Source: Herbaspirillum sp. alder98 (GTDB taxonomy: Bacteria > Pseudomonadota > Gammaproteobacteria > Burkholderiales > Burkholderiaceae_D). From it: a stretch of DNA of 64,000 nucleotides. Below, one piece after another: positions 56,301 to 64,000 of this stretch; position 1 is the stretch's first letter; every line of letters starts with the position of its first letter. Below the pieces are notes generated by a model. The model was not told where the DNA came from. It searched no databases and saw only the letters and a list, made by a program, of their open reading frames with translations. The stretch lies in the NCBI RefSeq assembly GCF_020179755.1, contig NZ_JAIUCY010000001.1, positions 310,001 through 374,000 of the forward strand, in the 5' to 3' direction. Both the position numbers and the translations under genes were made by a program.

Positions 56301-59300
56301 GATGACCTTCTGGATGTTCTCGTAGGTGTCCAGGTCGGCGTCGCCGCCGGTGCCGATGTTGTTGACCAGGTCAACCTTCACGCCGGCCGCCGACGTGGCG
56401 TAGCTGACCGTATTGACGCCGCCGCCGCCCTTGATCACGTTGACCACGCTGCTGCCGACGATGAGGTCGTCGCCGGCGCCGCCGGTGGCGTTCTGGATAT
56501 TCAAATAGGTGTCGCCGGCAGCGTCCCCGGCCAGGCCCTGCGCCTGCTTGAGGTCGATGGTCACGGCCGCGGTCGAGCTTTCGTAGCTGACCGTGTTGTT
56601 GCCCAGGCCGCCGTCGATCACGTTCACATCGGCGTTGCCGACCAGGATGTCATTGCCGGCGCCGCCGGTGACGTTCTGGATACGCACATAGGTGTCGTTC
56701 AACGCATCGCCCAGCAAACCCTGGCCGGTAGCCAGGTTGACCTTCACCGCCGCGGACGAATTTTCGTAGCTGACGGTGTTGACGCCGCCATTGCCATCGA
56801 TGGCATTGGTGGCCGCGCTGGCCACGATGGTGTCGTTGCCCAGCCCGCCTATGGCGTTCTGGATATTGTAATAACGATCGCCGGCAGCATCGCCCAGGCT
56901 GCCGGTGCCGGTGGCCAGGTTGATTTTTACCGCAGCATTGGAATGCTCGTAGCTGATGGTGTTGCTGCCGGTGCCGCCTTCAAAGCTGTTGGCCACGCCA
57001 TTGCCCACGAAGGTGTCGTTGCCGCTGCCGCCCTGCGCGTTCTGGATATTGGTGTAAGTGTCGCCGGCTGCGTCGTTATTGAAACCCTGGCCGAGGAACA
57101 GGTCGACCTTGACGTCGGCGCTCGAGTTCTCGTAGCTGACCGTGTTGCCGGTGCCGCCCCCGCCATCGATGGCGTTGATTGCGCTGCTGGCCACGATGAT
57201 GTCGTCGGCCAGGCCGCCGGTGGCGTTCTGGATATTGGCGTAGGTGTCGCCTGCGGCGTCGCCCGAAATGCCCTGGCCTGTGGCCAGGTTCACCTTGACG
57301 CTGGCGGTGGCATGTTCGTAGCTGACCGTATTGCTGCCCAGGCCGCCGTCGAACTTGTTGATGCTGGCATTGCCCACCAGGATATCGTCGCCGGCGCCGC
57401 CGATGGCGTTCTGGATGTTGAGGTAAGTGTCGCCTGCCGCGTCGCCCAGGCTGCCCTGGTTGGTCGCCAGGTCGACCTTGACCGCCGCCGATGCGCGCTC
57501 GTAGCTGACCGTGTTGTTGCCCAGGCCGCCATCGATGCGGTTGACCTGGCTGGTGGCCACGATCAGGTCGTCATAGACGCTGCCGACCACGTTCTGGATG
57601 TTGGTGAAGGTGTCGCCGGTGGCGAAGTTCTGCGCCAGCGTGTTGTCGCGGGTGTTGGTCAGGTCGACGATCACCGCGCCGGTGGCGTGCGAATAATTGA
57701 CCGTGTTGCCGGTGGTGCTGTTGCCGTTGAAGCTGTTGGCATCGGCGCTGGCATAAAAAGTATTGCCGCCCGCCGTGCTGCCGATCACGTTCTGGATGTG
57801 CACCAGGGTGTCGCCCTGCGCATTGCCGCCGGCGCCGGTGCCGTTGAACAGGTCGACCGTGACCGCCGCGCCGGCCGAGTAATCGACCGTGTCCGAACCG
57901 GCCAGGCCGCCGTCGAAGATATCGGTGCCGGTGCCGCCGATGAAGGTGTCCGAATACGAACTGCCGACGATCTTCTGGATGTTGGTCAGCGCGTTGACCG
58001 GCTCGAACGTGCGGGTGACCGTATTGGTCAGCATGTTGGCCGTGATGGCCGAGGACGAACCGCTGTAGTCGACCGTATTGAGCGTGCCGCCGCCGCCGTT
58101 GAAGTTCTTGCTGTCCAGGCCGACCACGAAGGTATCGTTGCCGTCACCACCGATGACGTTCTGGATACGGATATACGTATCGCCCGCCGCATCGCCGTTG
58201 GAACCTCGACCGGTCACCAGGTTCACCGTCACCGCCGCCGTCGAGCCGGCGTAGCTGACCGTGTCGTTGCCACCACTGCCGCCATCGAAGCTGTTGACTG
58301 CGGCGTTGCCCACGAAGGTATCGTCGTAGGCGCTGCCGACGAAGTTCTGGATGCCGTTGTAGGTGTCGCCAGCGGCAAAACCGCCGCTGCCCAGGTTGGT
58401 CTTCAGGTTGACCGTCACGCCCGCCGTCGACAGCGCATACGACACCGTGTCGGTGCCGCCGTTGCCGGTGAAGCTGTTGGCCGCCAGGCTGGCGATGAAG
58501 GTGTCGTTGCTGGTGCTGCCGATGACGTTTTCGATGCTGACGTAGGTGTCGCCGGCGGCATCGCCGCCGCTGCCCACGTTATTGACCAGGTCAACCGTGA
58601 CGCCACTGGCCGAATGCGCATACGAGACCGTGTCGGAACCACCGGTGCCGCCATCGAACTTGTTGGCCTGGCTGCTGGCCACGAAGGTATCGTTGTTGGC
58701 GCTGCCGATCAGGTTCTGGATGTTGGTCAGTTGGTCGCCCTGGGCGTCGCCCCCGGTGCCCACACCGGTATTGAGGTCGATCGTCACGCCCTGGGCCGAC
58801 CCTGCATAGCTGGCCGTATTGTTGCCGGTGGCGCTGCCGATCAGCTGGTCGGCGCCTGCCCCGCCCTGGAAGAAGCTGCTGCTGCCGGCGCCGCCGTAGA
58901 TGATGTCGTTGCCGGTGCCGCCATAGAGCAGGTCGTTGGCGTTGCTGCCGTAGATGGTGACGCCGCTGTTGTTGCCGGCATGCACTTCGTGCGGCACCCC
59001 TTGCGCCGGGAAGATCAGCACGTTGTCGCCGGTGGCCGGGTCGAGATAGGTCAGGTCGGCCGACGAGGTCGCGTCCTTGATCGCCACGTGGCGGGTATCG
59101 GCCAGGGTCAGCACGCCGCTGGAAGTGGCCAGCGTGGTGACGAACGACAGGTCGAACTGCGAATGCACCGGGTTGCTGGAATTGGCCAGTTGCGTGTCGT
59201 ACTTGAACTGCAGGTTGAATTCGGTCTGGCCGGGCGTGACCGTGATCTGATAGGTGCCGCCGCCCATGTTGGTGCCGTTGAGCAGCGTCACGTCGCTCGG

Positions 59301-60218
59301 CACGCCCATGACGGTCAGCGTCAGGACCGTGACGTCGCCGCCCATCTTGACGTTGAACACCTTGATGAAGCTATTGTTATTGTTGCCAGACGCATAGATG
59401 GTATGGACGTCGTTGCCGGCGTTGATCACCTGCCGCGCAAACTGCACCGCGTTGGAGCCGTCGCTGGCCGACTGCGGCGTGCCGCCGCTGCCATACAGCA
59501 CATCGCCGACCTGCGTGACGGTCGTCAGGTTGACCAGGTTCACCGACAAAGTCGGCGAACCCGGGCCGGTCACCACCGTCGACGGAGTGGTGGCCGGACG
59601 CTCCGGCGGCAACTGCACCTCGACCGGCCGGGTCGGGGTGGATGACTCCGGTGCGTTCTGGCTGGCAGTGATAGCGGCCTGCGCGGCGGCGGTGGAAGCG
59701 TCACCGGCAGTCGGCTGGGTCGGCACCGATGCTATCTGCGCGCCGTTGGTGACCGAGTGCGAATTGTCGGCGATGACCTTGGCCAGCTGGCTGATCGGGT
59801 CGTTCGACACCGGTGCCGCATTGCGATCACCGGCTGCTGCCTGGCCCGGACCGTACTGGTCGGTCGTGGCGGTGCGATCCTGCGCTGCCACCGGGTCCGA
59901 ATTGAGCACCTTCGACTGGTCGTTGGGCGCCAGCGGGATCTTGCCCACGGTATCGAGCAGGCGTCCGGTGTCGGCGCTGGAGTCGCTGAACTTGACCTTC
60001 GACTTGTCGTCCATCGCTTCCATGGCGCCACCGGCCAGCACCACCTTGGTGCCGTCGGCCATGTGCAGCACCAGATCGACGTCGACCACCTGCACCTTCT
60101 GCACCGCGCCCCTGGGCGCGTTGAGCTGGAAGGAGCCGCCCTGGTCAGGCATCACCACCCGTACCGGGCCGGTGATCTTTTCCCCTTGATTGGCTTGTGG
60201 TGAAGGTGCGGTTGCCAT
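53367..60218 (-). CDS. Giant type I-secreted repeat protein (RTX-related adhesin)
   Basis: 2283 residues, no Sec signal and no Cys seen in the translation. Region 1-200 has a beta-rich segment (VVDVDLVLHMADGTKVVLAGG) like the prefix domain of Bap/LapF-type adhesins, then a Pro/Ala/Thr-rich linker. True RTX nonapeptides (GGTGNDIIYGG style) lie at about 424-465. About 26 copies of a roughly 61-residue unit run from 469 to about 2105. The C-terminus (2106-2283) reads as a type I secretion target, ending in DYAFYNDANHTTEIARI. It lies downstream of its ABC exporter, MotA-like channel and HlyD adaptor. Likely calcium-binding and surface-attached; binding target unknown. Confidence 0.85.
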   Translation of the reverse strand: MATAPSPQANQGEKITGPVRVVMPDQGGSFQLNAPRGAVQKVQVVDVDLVLHMADGTKVVLAGGAMEAMDDKSKVKFSDSSADTGRLLDTVGKIPLAPNDQSKVLNSDPVAAQDRTATTDQYGPGQAAAGDRNAAPVSNDPISQLAKVIADNSHSVTNGAQIASVPTQPTAGDASTAAAQAAITASQNAPESSTPTRPVEVQLPPERPATTPSTVVTGPGSPTLSVNLVNLTTVTQVGDVLYGSGGTPQSASDGSNAVQFARQVINAGNDVHTIYASGNNNNSFIKVFNVKMGGDVTVLTLTVMGVPSDVTLLNGTNMGGGTYQITVTPGQTEFNLQFKYDTQLANSSNPVHSQFDLSFVTTLATSSGVLTLADTRHVAIKDATSSADLTYLDPATGDNVLIFPAQGVPHEVHAGNNSGVTIYGSNANDLLYGGTGNDIIYGGAGSSSFFQGGAGADQLIGSATGNNTASYAGSAQGVTIDLNTGVGTGGDAQGDQLTNIQNLIGSANNDTFVASSQANKFDGGTGGSDTVSYAHSASGVTVDLVNNVGSGGDAAGDTYVSIENVIGSTSNDTFIASLAANSFTGNGGTDTVSYALSTAGVTVNLKTNLGSGGFAAGDTYNGIQNFVGSAYDDTFVGNAAVNSFDGGSGGNDTVSYAGSTAAVTVNLVTGRGSNGDAAGDTYIRIQNVIGGDGNDTFVVGLDSKNFNGGGGTLNTVDYSGSSSAITANMLTNTVTRTFEPVNALTNIQKIVGSSYSDTFIGGTGTDIFDGGLAGSDTVDYSAGAAVTVDLFNGTGAGGNAQGDTLVHIQNVIGSTAGGNTFYASADANSFNGNSTTGNTVNYSHATGAVIVDLTNTRDNTLAQNFATGDTFTNIQNVVGSVYDDLIVATSQVNRIDGGLGNNTVSYERASAAVKVDLATNQGSLGDAAGDTYLNIQNAIGGAGDDILVGNASINKFDGGLGSNTVSYEHATASVKVNLATGQGISGDAAGDTYANIQNATGGLADDIIVASSAINAIDGGGGTGNTVSYENSSADVKVDLFLGQGFNNDAAGDTYTNIQNAQGGSGNDTFVGNGVANSFEGGTGSNTISYEHSNAAVKINLATGTGSLGDAAGDRYYNIQNAIGGLGNDTIVASAATNAIDGNGGVNTVSYENSSAAVKVNLATGQGLLGDALNDTYVRIQNVTGGAGNDILVGNADVNVIDGGLGNNTVSYESSTAAVTIDLKQAQGLAGDAAGDTYLNIQNATGGAGDDLIVGSSVVNVIKGGGGVNTVSYATSAAGVKVDLVNNIGTGGDADLDTYENIQKVIGSALDDTFVGNSQLNEFWGGAGTNTVSYEASNGAVTIDLGQQIGTAGDAAADIYHDIQNATGGGGNDIIIASSVINRIDGGGGNNTVSYENSTAAVKVNLFSNQGTLGDAAGDTYLNIQNAIGGSGDDIFVGNGVVNRFDGRGGSNTISYESSGSVTVDLSTGNGTAGDANGDVYTNIQNFLGGTSDDTIISGSAANVINGGGTSLHNRVSYEASTSAVIVNLNFTDGTGTSGGYAAGDKLSNIQDLTGSSFDDIFVASAAANRFDGGTSTAGSHNRVSYAASNAAVTVDLNYTDGFNTSGGYADGDTLVNIQDLTGSAYNDLFIANSASNNFDGGAGSNTVSYAASTGAVTVNLSPTVGTGASGYAAGDTFTNIQNVIGSAYADTLIGYATVGVSSLLTGGAGGDTLVGVAANRAYTTASYAGSSAGVTINLNYADGTGTSGGDAAGDRLSFIDNLIGSSFNDTFVANAQGNSFDGGAGIDTVSYAASTSAVTVDLSVTDGSGTSGGYAAGDRFVNIENLIGSGFDDFLKGAAGGNSVITGGAGADTITGVGTGNYASYAGSGAGVNIDLRTGVGTGGDAQGDQLINIYNVIGSSYNDTFIASSQANVFVGGGGVDTVSYIGSNAGVTVDLSNTTGANTSGGYANGDSFNGISNIIGSSSNDTFYASSVANFFDGGGGINTVNYARSNAGVTVDLFHNTGANGYAAGDTYLNIQNAVGSSSNDLFVANGVANVFTGNGGSDTVSYQYSSSGSIVANLTTGTGSGAGDSNGDSYFGISNLIGSGDTTTSNTLTGNGGSNTLTVLGNNTSNTLNGGGAVTDTSQTDVFNAQYGGSNTLVGGTGTNIFNVSAGGTTGITNKATHTSNLVSANGSSGISTLHFEDLGSTLNLSTFSNKVSGITTLDVSTSTNTNMLVSYSDIQKMGVNNILTIKMTASESIQIDSSVTQYYLIFGNGDYAFYNDANHTTEIARIHVQLTA
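53900..58815 (-). repeat. Array of about 26 degenerate 183-bp coding repeats
   Basis: Each unit reads D/N-T-V-S-Y near its start, then a VTVDL-type strand, GDAAGDTY, IQNVIGS, NDTFVAS and FDGG. Unit length is about 61 codons. Copies 8-16 share GD-A-GDT and NTVSYE most closely and may be recent duplications; those at both ends are more diverged. The DNA period of about 183 bases with the same reading phase also leaves long open frames on the other strand. Confidence 0.8.
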
Positions 60219-60307
60219 GGTGCCTCGCTATTCGAAGGTCAGTGGTGAGTTATCGTTACGTCAACGTTATTTTGCCGTGCGGCAATTCCAGCCGCCATAC
60301 TATCTGT

Positions 60308-62017
60308 TTACTGCAACATCTTGTCGCGCGGTCCATCGGCTGCAATGCGCCCGCCATCGATGACGATGATGCGGTCCACATGGCGCAGCAACGCCGGACT
60401 ATGGGTCGCCACCACCAGCGTGCGCCCGGCCGAAAAGGCAATCAGGCGTTCGATGATGCGGGCTTCGGTGGTCTGGTCGATGCCGGTGGTCGGTTCATCC
60501 AGCAGCAGGATGCGCGGATTGGCCGCCACCGTGCGCGCCAGCGCCACCATCTGCCGCTGGCCGCCCGACAGGTTGCCGGGCGCCTTGAGCATCTGGTCCA
60601 GGCGCAGCTCGCCACGGGCGATCAGTTCGTCCAGCCCCGACACCCCCAGCGCCGCCTCGTAGAGACTGCCCAGCACCCGCTCGCCGACGAAGATGTTGGC
60701 CGCCAGCGTGCCGTCGAAGACGAACGGCTCCTGCGGCTTGAAGCCCAGGTTCTGCATGCGCACCTCGGGGGCGTAGGCGGTCACGGCCACGCCGTCGATC
60801 AGCGCATGGCCCTGCTCCACGTGCTGCAGGCCGGCCAGCACCTTGAGCAGGGTCGACTTGCCCGAACCCGAGCGACCCACGATGCCGACCTTCTCGCCGG
60901 GCTGGATGGTCAGCGACACCTGCTGCAGCGTCGCGCGTTCATTCTTGTCCAGGTGCAGGGTCAGGTTGCCGACCTGGATCAGGCCGCGCATTTCCTGGCG
61001 CAGCACGTCGGCGCCGCCGCTGCTGGCGCTGTCGTCGAACAGCGCATCGAATTCGGCGCGGGCGCGGCGAAACATCTCGATGCGGCCGAGGAAAGTCGAC
61101 AGCGACGACAACACCGACGTCGAACGGCTGATCAGCAGCGAGGTGGCGATCAGCGCGCCCACGGTCAGCGCGTTGGCTTCGACCAGGTAGACCCCGACCA
61201 CCAGCGTGGCCACCGACATGGCGGTATAGCCCACGGTCGCCACGGCATAACCGGTGTTGGTCCAGAAACGGCTCTTGGCCTGGGCCACGGCGTTGTCGCC
61301 GGCGTCGGCCAGGAAAGCCTTGATCAGGCGCTGCTGCAGCAGCGAGGTCTTGAGCGTGTCCATGCCATAGACCAGGCTGGCCATCTTGTCGGTCTTGCCG
61401 ATGCCTGCCTTCATGGCGGCAATCGCGTAGTCGTTGGACGGCACCTTGAACAGCAACTGCGCGCCCACCAGCAATGCCCCGCCCACCAGCATCACCCACA
61501 CCAGGTGCGAACCGACCAGGCCGATGGCCACCAGGTACAGCAGCAGGAAAGGCAAGTCCACCAGCAACAGCATGTAATTCGACGACAGCAGGTCGCGCGC
61601 GCCGGAGAGGTCGCGATAGCGCGCCAGCACCACGCCCACCGGCGCACTCACGCGCGACGTCAGCAGGCGTCGCGCCGAGACTTCGTCGAACTCGACATCG
61701 AGGCGCCCGGCCAGTTGCTCGGTGTAGTACACGCGGATGATGCGCAGCATCAGTTCCAGCGCCACGAACAGCAGCATGCCCAGCGTCAGCGCCCACAGGG
61801 TCTCGGGAATATGATTGCCGATCACCTTGTCATAGATCAGCCGCGAATACAGCGGCAGCAGCAAGCCAAGCAGGTTGACCACGATGCCGGCCACGATGAT
61901 CTCGACGAAGCGCCCGCCATAGGCGCGCAGCAACGACAGGTAAGTCGGGTCCGCGCGCAGGCCCGCCGCCGCGGATGGCGGCGTTACATTGACGTGGACC
62001 TGATCGCTTTCGTTCAT
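60308..62017 (-). CDS. Type I secretion ABC transporter (permease-ATPase fusion)
   Basis: 569 residues. About six membrane helices occupy 35-310. The ATPase has Walker A GRSGSGKST at 381-389, Q-loop around Q429 (FKPQEPFVFDG), signature LSGGQ at 483-487, Walker B ILLLDEP at 503-509 and H539. There is no N-terminal C39 peptidase domain, so the substrate is not cleaved here, as in HlyB and LapB types. It lies 21 bases after the MotA-like gene and 89 bases before the giant repeat protein, its likely cargo. Confidence 0.92.
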   Translation of the reverse strand: MNESDQVHVNVTPPSAAAGLRADPTYLSLLRAYGGRFVEIIVAGIVVNLLGLLLPLYSRLIYDKVIGNHIPETLWALTLGMLLFVALELMLRIIRVYYTEQLAGRLDVEFDEVSARRLLTSRVSAPVGVVLARYRDLSGARDLLSSNYMLLLVDLPFLLLYLVAIGLVGSHLVWVMLVGGALLVGAQLLFKVPSNDYAIAAMKAGIGKTDKMASLVYGMDTLKTSLLQQRLIKAFLADAGDNAVAQAKSRFWTNTGYAVATVGYTAMSVATLVVGVYLVEANALTVGALIATSLLISRSTSVLSSLSTFLGRIEMFRRARAEFDALFDDSASSGGADVLRQEMRGLIQVGNLTLHLDKNERATLQQVSLTIQPGEKVGIVGRSGSGKSTLLKVLAGLQHVEQGHALIDGVAVTAYAPEVRMQNLGFKPQEPFVFDGTLAANIFVGERVLGSLYEAALGVSGLDELIARGELRLDQMLKAPGNLSGGQRQMVALARTVAANPRILLLDEPTTGIDQTTEARIIERLIAFSAGRTLVVATHSPALLRHVDRIIVIDGGRIAADGPRDKMLQ

Positions 62018-62038
62018 GGGGGGCTCGGATCAATGCGG

Positions 62039-63703
62039 TCAGGCTTGCGGACGATTGGCGCTCATCTCGCGAATCGCCTCGCGCAGCTCCAGGCGCAAGT
62101 CCTTGATCATGGTCTGGCGGCCCGAGCGCATTTCGTCGATCACGGTCTGCCAGTTGATGTTCTGGCGCATCAGCGCCTCGGTGATCGAGGTCAGCGACTG
62201 CGGGATCGCGCCCAGGCCCTTGATGCGGTCGTTCTGCATCGCCATGTGCTTGGCCAGGTCGATCTGCAACTGGCGTGCCGACAGCGCATCGCGGGCCATG
62301 TTGCTGGTGTTCTCGCCGATGGTGTTGCCCAGTTCGCCCAGGCGCGAAGCCACCGACGAGTGGATATCGGCCTGGTGCTGGATGGCGCCCATCTCGTCGG
62401 CCAGGCGAATCGAGATCTGGTTCAGCAAGGCTGGCAACTGCGCGATGTTCTGCGCGCTCTGTTCGTTCATGTTCGAGATTTCGCTCTGCTGCGACTGCAG
62501 CGCCGTCATCGCCGACGACAACGCCGTCTGGCCGGCCTGGATCGTGGAGACGATCTGCGGCAGCACTTCGAAGGTGCGGTTGGCGATATCGGCATTGACC
62601 GACAGGCGCTCTTCGAGCAGCGACAGGCTGTCCGACAGGTCGCGCGCCGAGGTCACCTTCTGGTTGATGATCTGGCCCACGTTGCGGATTTCTTCCAGCG
62701 TCTGCTGCCCCACTTCGTGCATGCGCGGGCCAAAGGCCACCAGCTGGCGCAGGCTGCGCGACTCTTCCATGCTGTCGGTGAACAACTGGACGATATTGTT
62801 GAGGCGATCGTTCAGCCCTTCCAGCTTGATGCCGGCCTGCAGCGACGCTTCCGAACTGTTGCGCGAGGCCATGATCGATTCGCGTTGCAGCACCATCAAG
62901 TCCTGCAGGAACTCGGCCAGGAAAGTCTCGGAGACACCCTGGCGCTGGGTCGCGGCCGGGCCCGACATGTCGTGCACCACGTGCTGCACCATGTCGCTGA
63001 TGCATTCGCGGGCGCGCACCACCAGTTTCTTGCCGGCGCCGCGCAATGGCGTCAGCGTCAGGCCCAGGGCCAGCGAACCGATCAGGCCGAACATCGAGGC
63101 CGAGAATGCGGTACCCATCGAGGCCAGCGGCTTCTGCAGGTCGGCCACCAGGTGCATGAAGGAGGCATCCATGTCGCCGCCCTGGGTCGCCTTGCCGAAA
63201 CCATCGATCAGCGCGGCGGTGCCCACCAGCGTCTCGAGCAGGCCGATGAAGGTGCCCAGCAGGCCCAGCGCGATCATGAAGCCGGTCAGGAACTGCGGGA
63301 ACTCGGTCTTGGCTTCGAGGTGCGCGCGCAGGTCGTGCAGCGAGCTCTCGATGGTTTCCTGTTCGATCCGCGAAGTCAGGCGGCCCTTGGTGCTGGCCAC
63401 GCTGACCAGCACCTGGCCGATCTCGGTACCGGCGAACTCGGGCGCATTGACCAGGTCCTCCATCGACTCGCCGGCCTTGGTGCGCTCGTAGAACTGCATC
63501 AGCTTGTCGTGTTCCCAATTCAGGCGCCACAGGTTGTACATGATCAGCCCCACGCCGAACACGGCCACGCCGATGATGAACAGGTTCAGGAAGGGATTGA
63601 TATGGATCGCATGCAGGACAAAGTCCCGGAACAGGAAGCCTCCCAACAGCAACATCAGCGTCGGGATGGCGGCAAGTGCATAGAATTGGCGTAGGTTTTT
63701 CAT
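62039..63703 (-). CDS. MotA/TolQ/ExbB-like proton-channel protein with long C-terminal tail
   Basis: 554 residues. Two membrane helices at about 8-25 and 38-57 are followed by a cytoplasmic segment and two more helices at about 138-160 and 196-218. These match the MotA/TolQ/ExbB core (GLLGTFIGLLETLVG and MGTAFSASMFGLIGSLALG). The remaining 330 residues are mostly helical heptad-like, rich in Gln, Asn and Ser. It lies in the type I secretion operon between hlyD-like and ABC genes. By analogy with Salmonella SiiB it may couple proton flow to adhesin display. The peptidoglycan-binding partner is not in the window. Confidence 0.8.
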   Translation of the reverse strand: MKNLRQFYALAAIPTLMLLLGGFLFRDFVLHAIHINPFLNLFIIGVAVFGVGLIMYNLWRLNWEHDKLMQFYERTKAGESMEDLVNAPEFAGTEIGQVLVSVASTKGRLTSRIEQETIESSLHDLRAHLEAKTEFPQFLTGFMIALGLLGTFIGLLETLVGTAALIDGFGKATQGGDMDASFMHLVADLQKPLASMGTAFSASMFGLIGSLALGLTLTPLRGAGKKLVVRARECISDMVQHVVHDMSGPAATQRQGVSETFLAEFLQDLMVLQRESIMASRNSSEASLQAGIKLEGLNDRLNNIVQLFTDSMEESRSLRQLVAFGPRMHEVGQQTLEEIRNVGQIINQKVTSARDLSDSLSLLEERLSVNADIANRTFEVLPQIVSTIQAGQTALSSAMTALQSQQSEISNMNEQSAQNIAQLPALLNQISIRLADEMGAIQHQADIHSSVASRLGELGNTIGENTSNMARDALSARQLQIDLAKHMAMQNDRIKGLGAIPQSLTSITEALMRQNINWQTVIDEMRSGRQTMIKDLRLELREAIREMSANRPQA

Positions 63704-63830
63704 ACGTGCGGGGTTCCGGGCAAATGAATGCAGTTAGAGCGATAAGAACAGGAATGGAAAATCGACGCCCGCTCATGCCGGGCATCGACTAATACAAATC
63801 GGGAAACAGTCGGGGTCGGGCGCGCGCAAC

Positions 63831-64000
63831 TCATCGCGGCTCCCTCAGCGCAGACTGCGAAAAGCGCGACAGCGGCGACACCAGGTATTGCCACACGGTG
63901 CGGCGGCCCACGATCATGTCGGCGGTCGCCGTCATGCCCGGCATCAGCGCCAGCGGCTGCTGCAGTTGCTCGGCATTGCGCTTGACCTCGATCTTGACGC
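63831..64000 (-). CDS. HlyD-family type I secretion adaptor (C-terminal part only)
   Basis: Only the last 55 residues are in the window. They read through the HlyD end: LALMPGMTATADMIVGRRTV, then WQYLVSPLSRF and a final SALREPR. The stop is at 63831-63833. It is the periplasmic adaptor that links the ABC exporter to an outer-membrane TolC-like channel. The gene is upstream of the MotA-like gene by 127 bases; whether a TolC gene lies further upstream is not visible. Confidence 0.85.
   Translation of the reverse strand, partial: VKIEVKRNAEQLQQPLALMPGMTATADMIVGRRTVWQYLVSPLSRFSQSALREPR

Noticed and set aside
53900-58815. Regular repeats considered as a CRISPR array
   Set aside because: The period is about 183 bases, the repeats are coding and degenerate, and no cas gene is present.
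55476-59645. A 1389-codon open frame on the plus strand, antisense to the giant repeat protein
   Set aside because: It mirrors the in-phase 183-bp coding repeats of the minus-strand gene and the high GC content. The protein is a repetitive Ala/Gly/Val string with no family resemblance and no ribosome site.
60197-63694. A 1165-codon plus-strand open frame opposite the ABC and MotA-like genes
   Set aside because: Composition (runs of Arg, Gln, His) and lack of domains fit an antisense shadow of two genuine minus-strand genes.
62039-63703. MotA-like gene as part of a Zorya defence system
   Set aside because: No ZorB-like peptidoglycan-binding protein, ZorC, ZorD or ZorE is nearby and the neighbours are type I secretion genes.

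Overview
The window looks like the chromosome of a GC-rich betaproteobacterium of the order Burkholderiales. An Oxalobacteraceae member close to Herbaspirillum fits best: PmbA beside DarP, a Neisseria-like short ParC, paired Dpp/Gsi-type peptide importers, several MocR regulators and BIME-like repeats between genes. The genus is inferred from gene content and protein character, not from a marker gene. No rRNA, tRNA, CRISPR array, insertion sequence or prophage was seen.

Layout. 1-6.9 kb: a truncated periplasmic alpha-carbonic anhydrase, pmbA divergent from darP-mog, a small secreted protein, a carboxylesterase, two REP/BIME-like repeat units, and a secreted HSL-type esterase under an OhrR/MarR-type regulator whose likely operator occurs three times. 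7.1-9.3 kb: a TonB-dependent receptor behind a Fur-like box. 9.5-18.4 kb (+): a peptide-import operon (binding protein, two permeases, two ATPases, gamma-glutamyltransferase-like hydrolase, GntR/FCD regulator, PanE-like reductase), preceded by a strong sigma-54 promoter match with a GntR-like palindrome at the expected start site. 18.4-27.6 kb (-): a convergent second operon, rpiR-iaaA-gsiABCD-P1 peptidase-M55 peptidase. The two operons together form an 18-kb peptide and glutathione uptake and hydrolysis island.

27.9-32.7 kb (+): a LysR regulator, an ACS-family MFS permease, a DUF2848 protein and an amidase, probably a small catabolic unit. 32.9-38.2 kb (+): topoisomerase IV, with a lytic transglycosylase gene between parE and parC. 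38.3-53.3 kb: a mosaic of small units, including a lone Hpt protein, an MFS exporter, a small heat-shock protein with a sigma-32-like promoter, azoR-GNAT beside a MocR regulator, an AhpD-like protein, LysR/tautomerase, a metallo-beta-lactamase-fold lipoprotein, ridA-aminotransferase-cupin, and a dehydratase-LysE-EamA operon divergent from a second MocR regulator.

53.4-64 kb (-): the most unusual region. It is a type I secretion operon with an HlyD-like adaptor (cut by the window end), a 554-residue MotA/TolQ/ExbB-like channel protein with a long cytoplasmic tail, an ABC exporter, and a 2283-residue secreted protein built from about 26 copies of a roughly 61-residue RTX-related unit. A proton-channel homologue inside a type I adhesin operon recalls the SiiA/SiiB pair of Salmonella SPI-4, although the protein and the substrate here are quite different.
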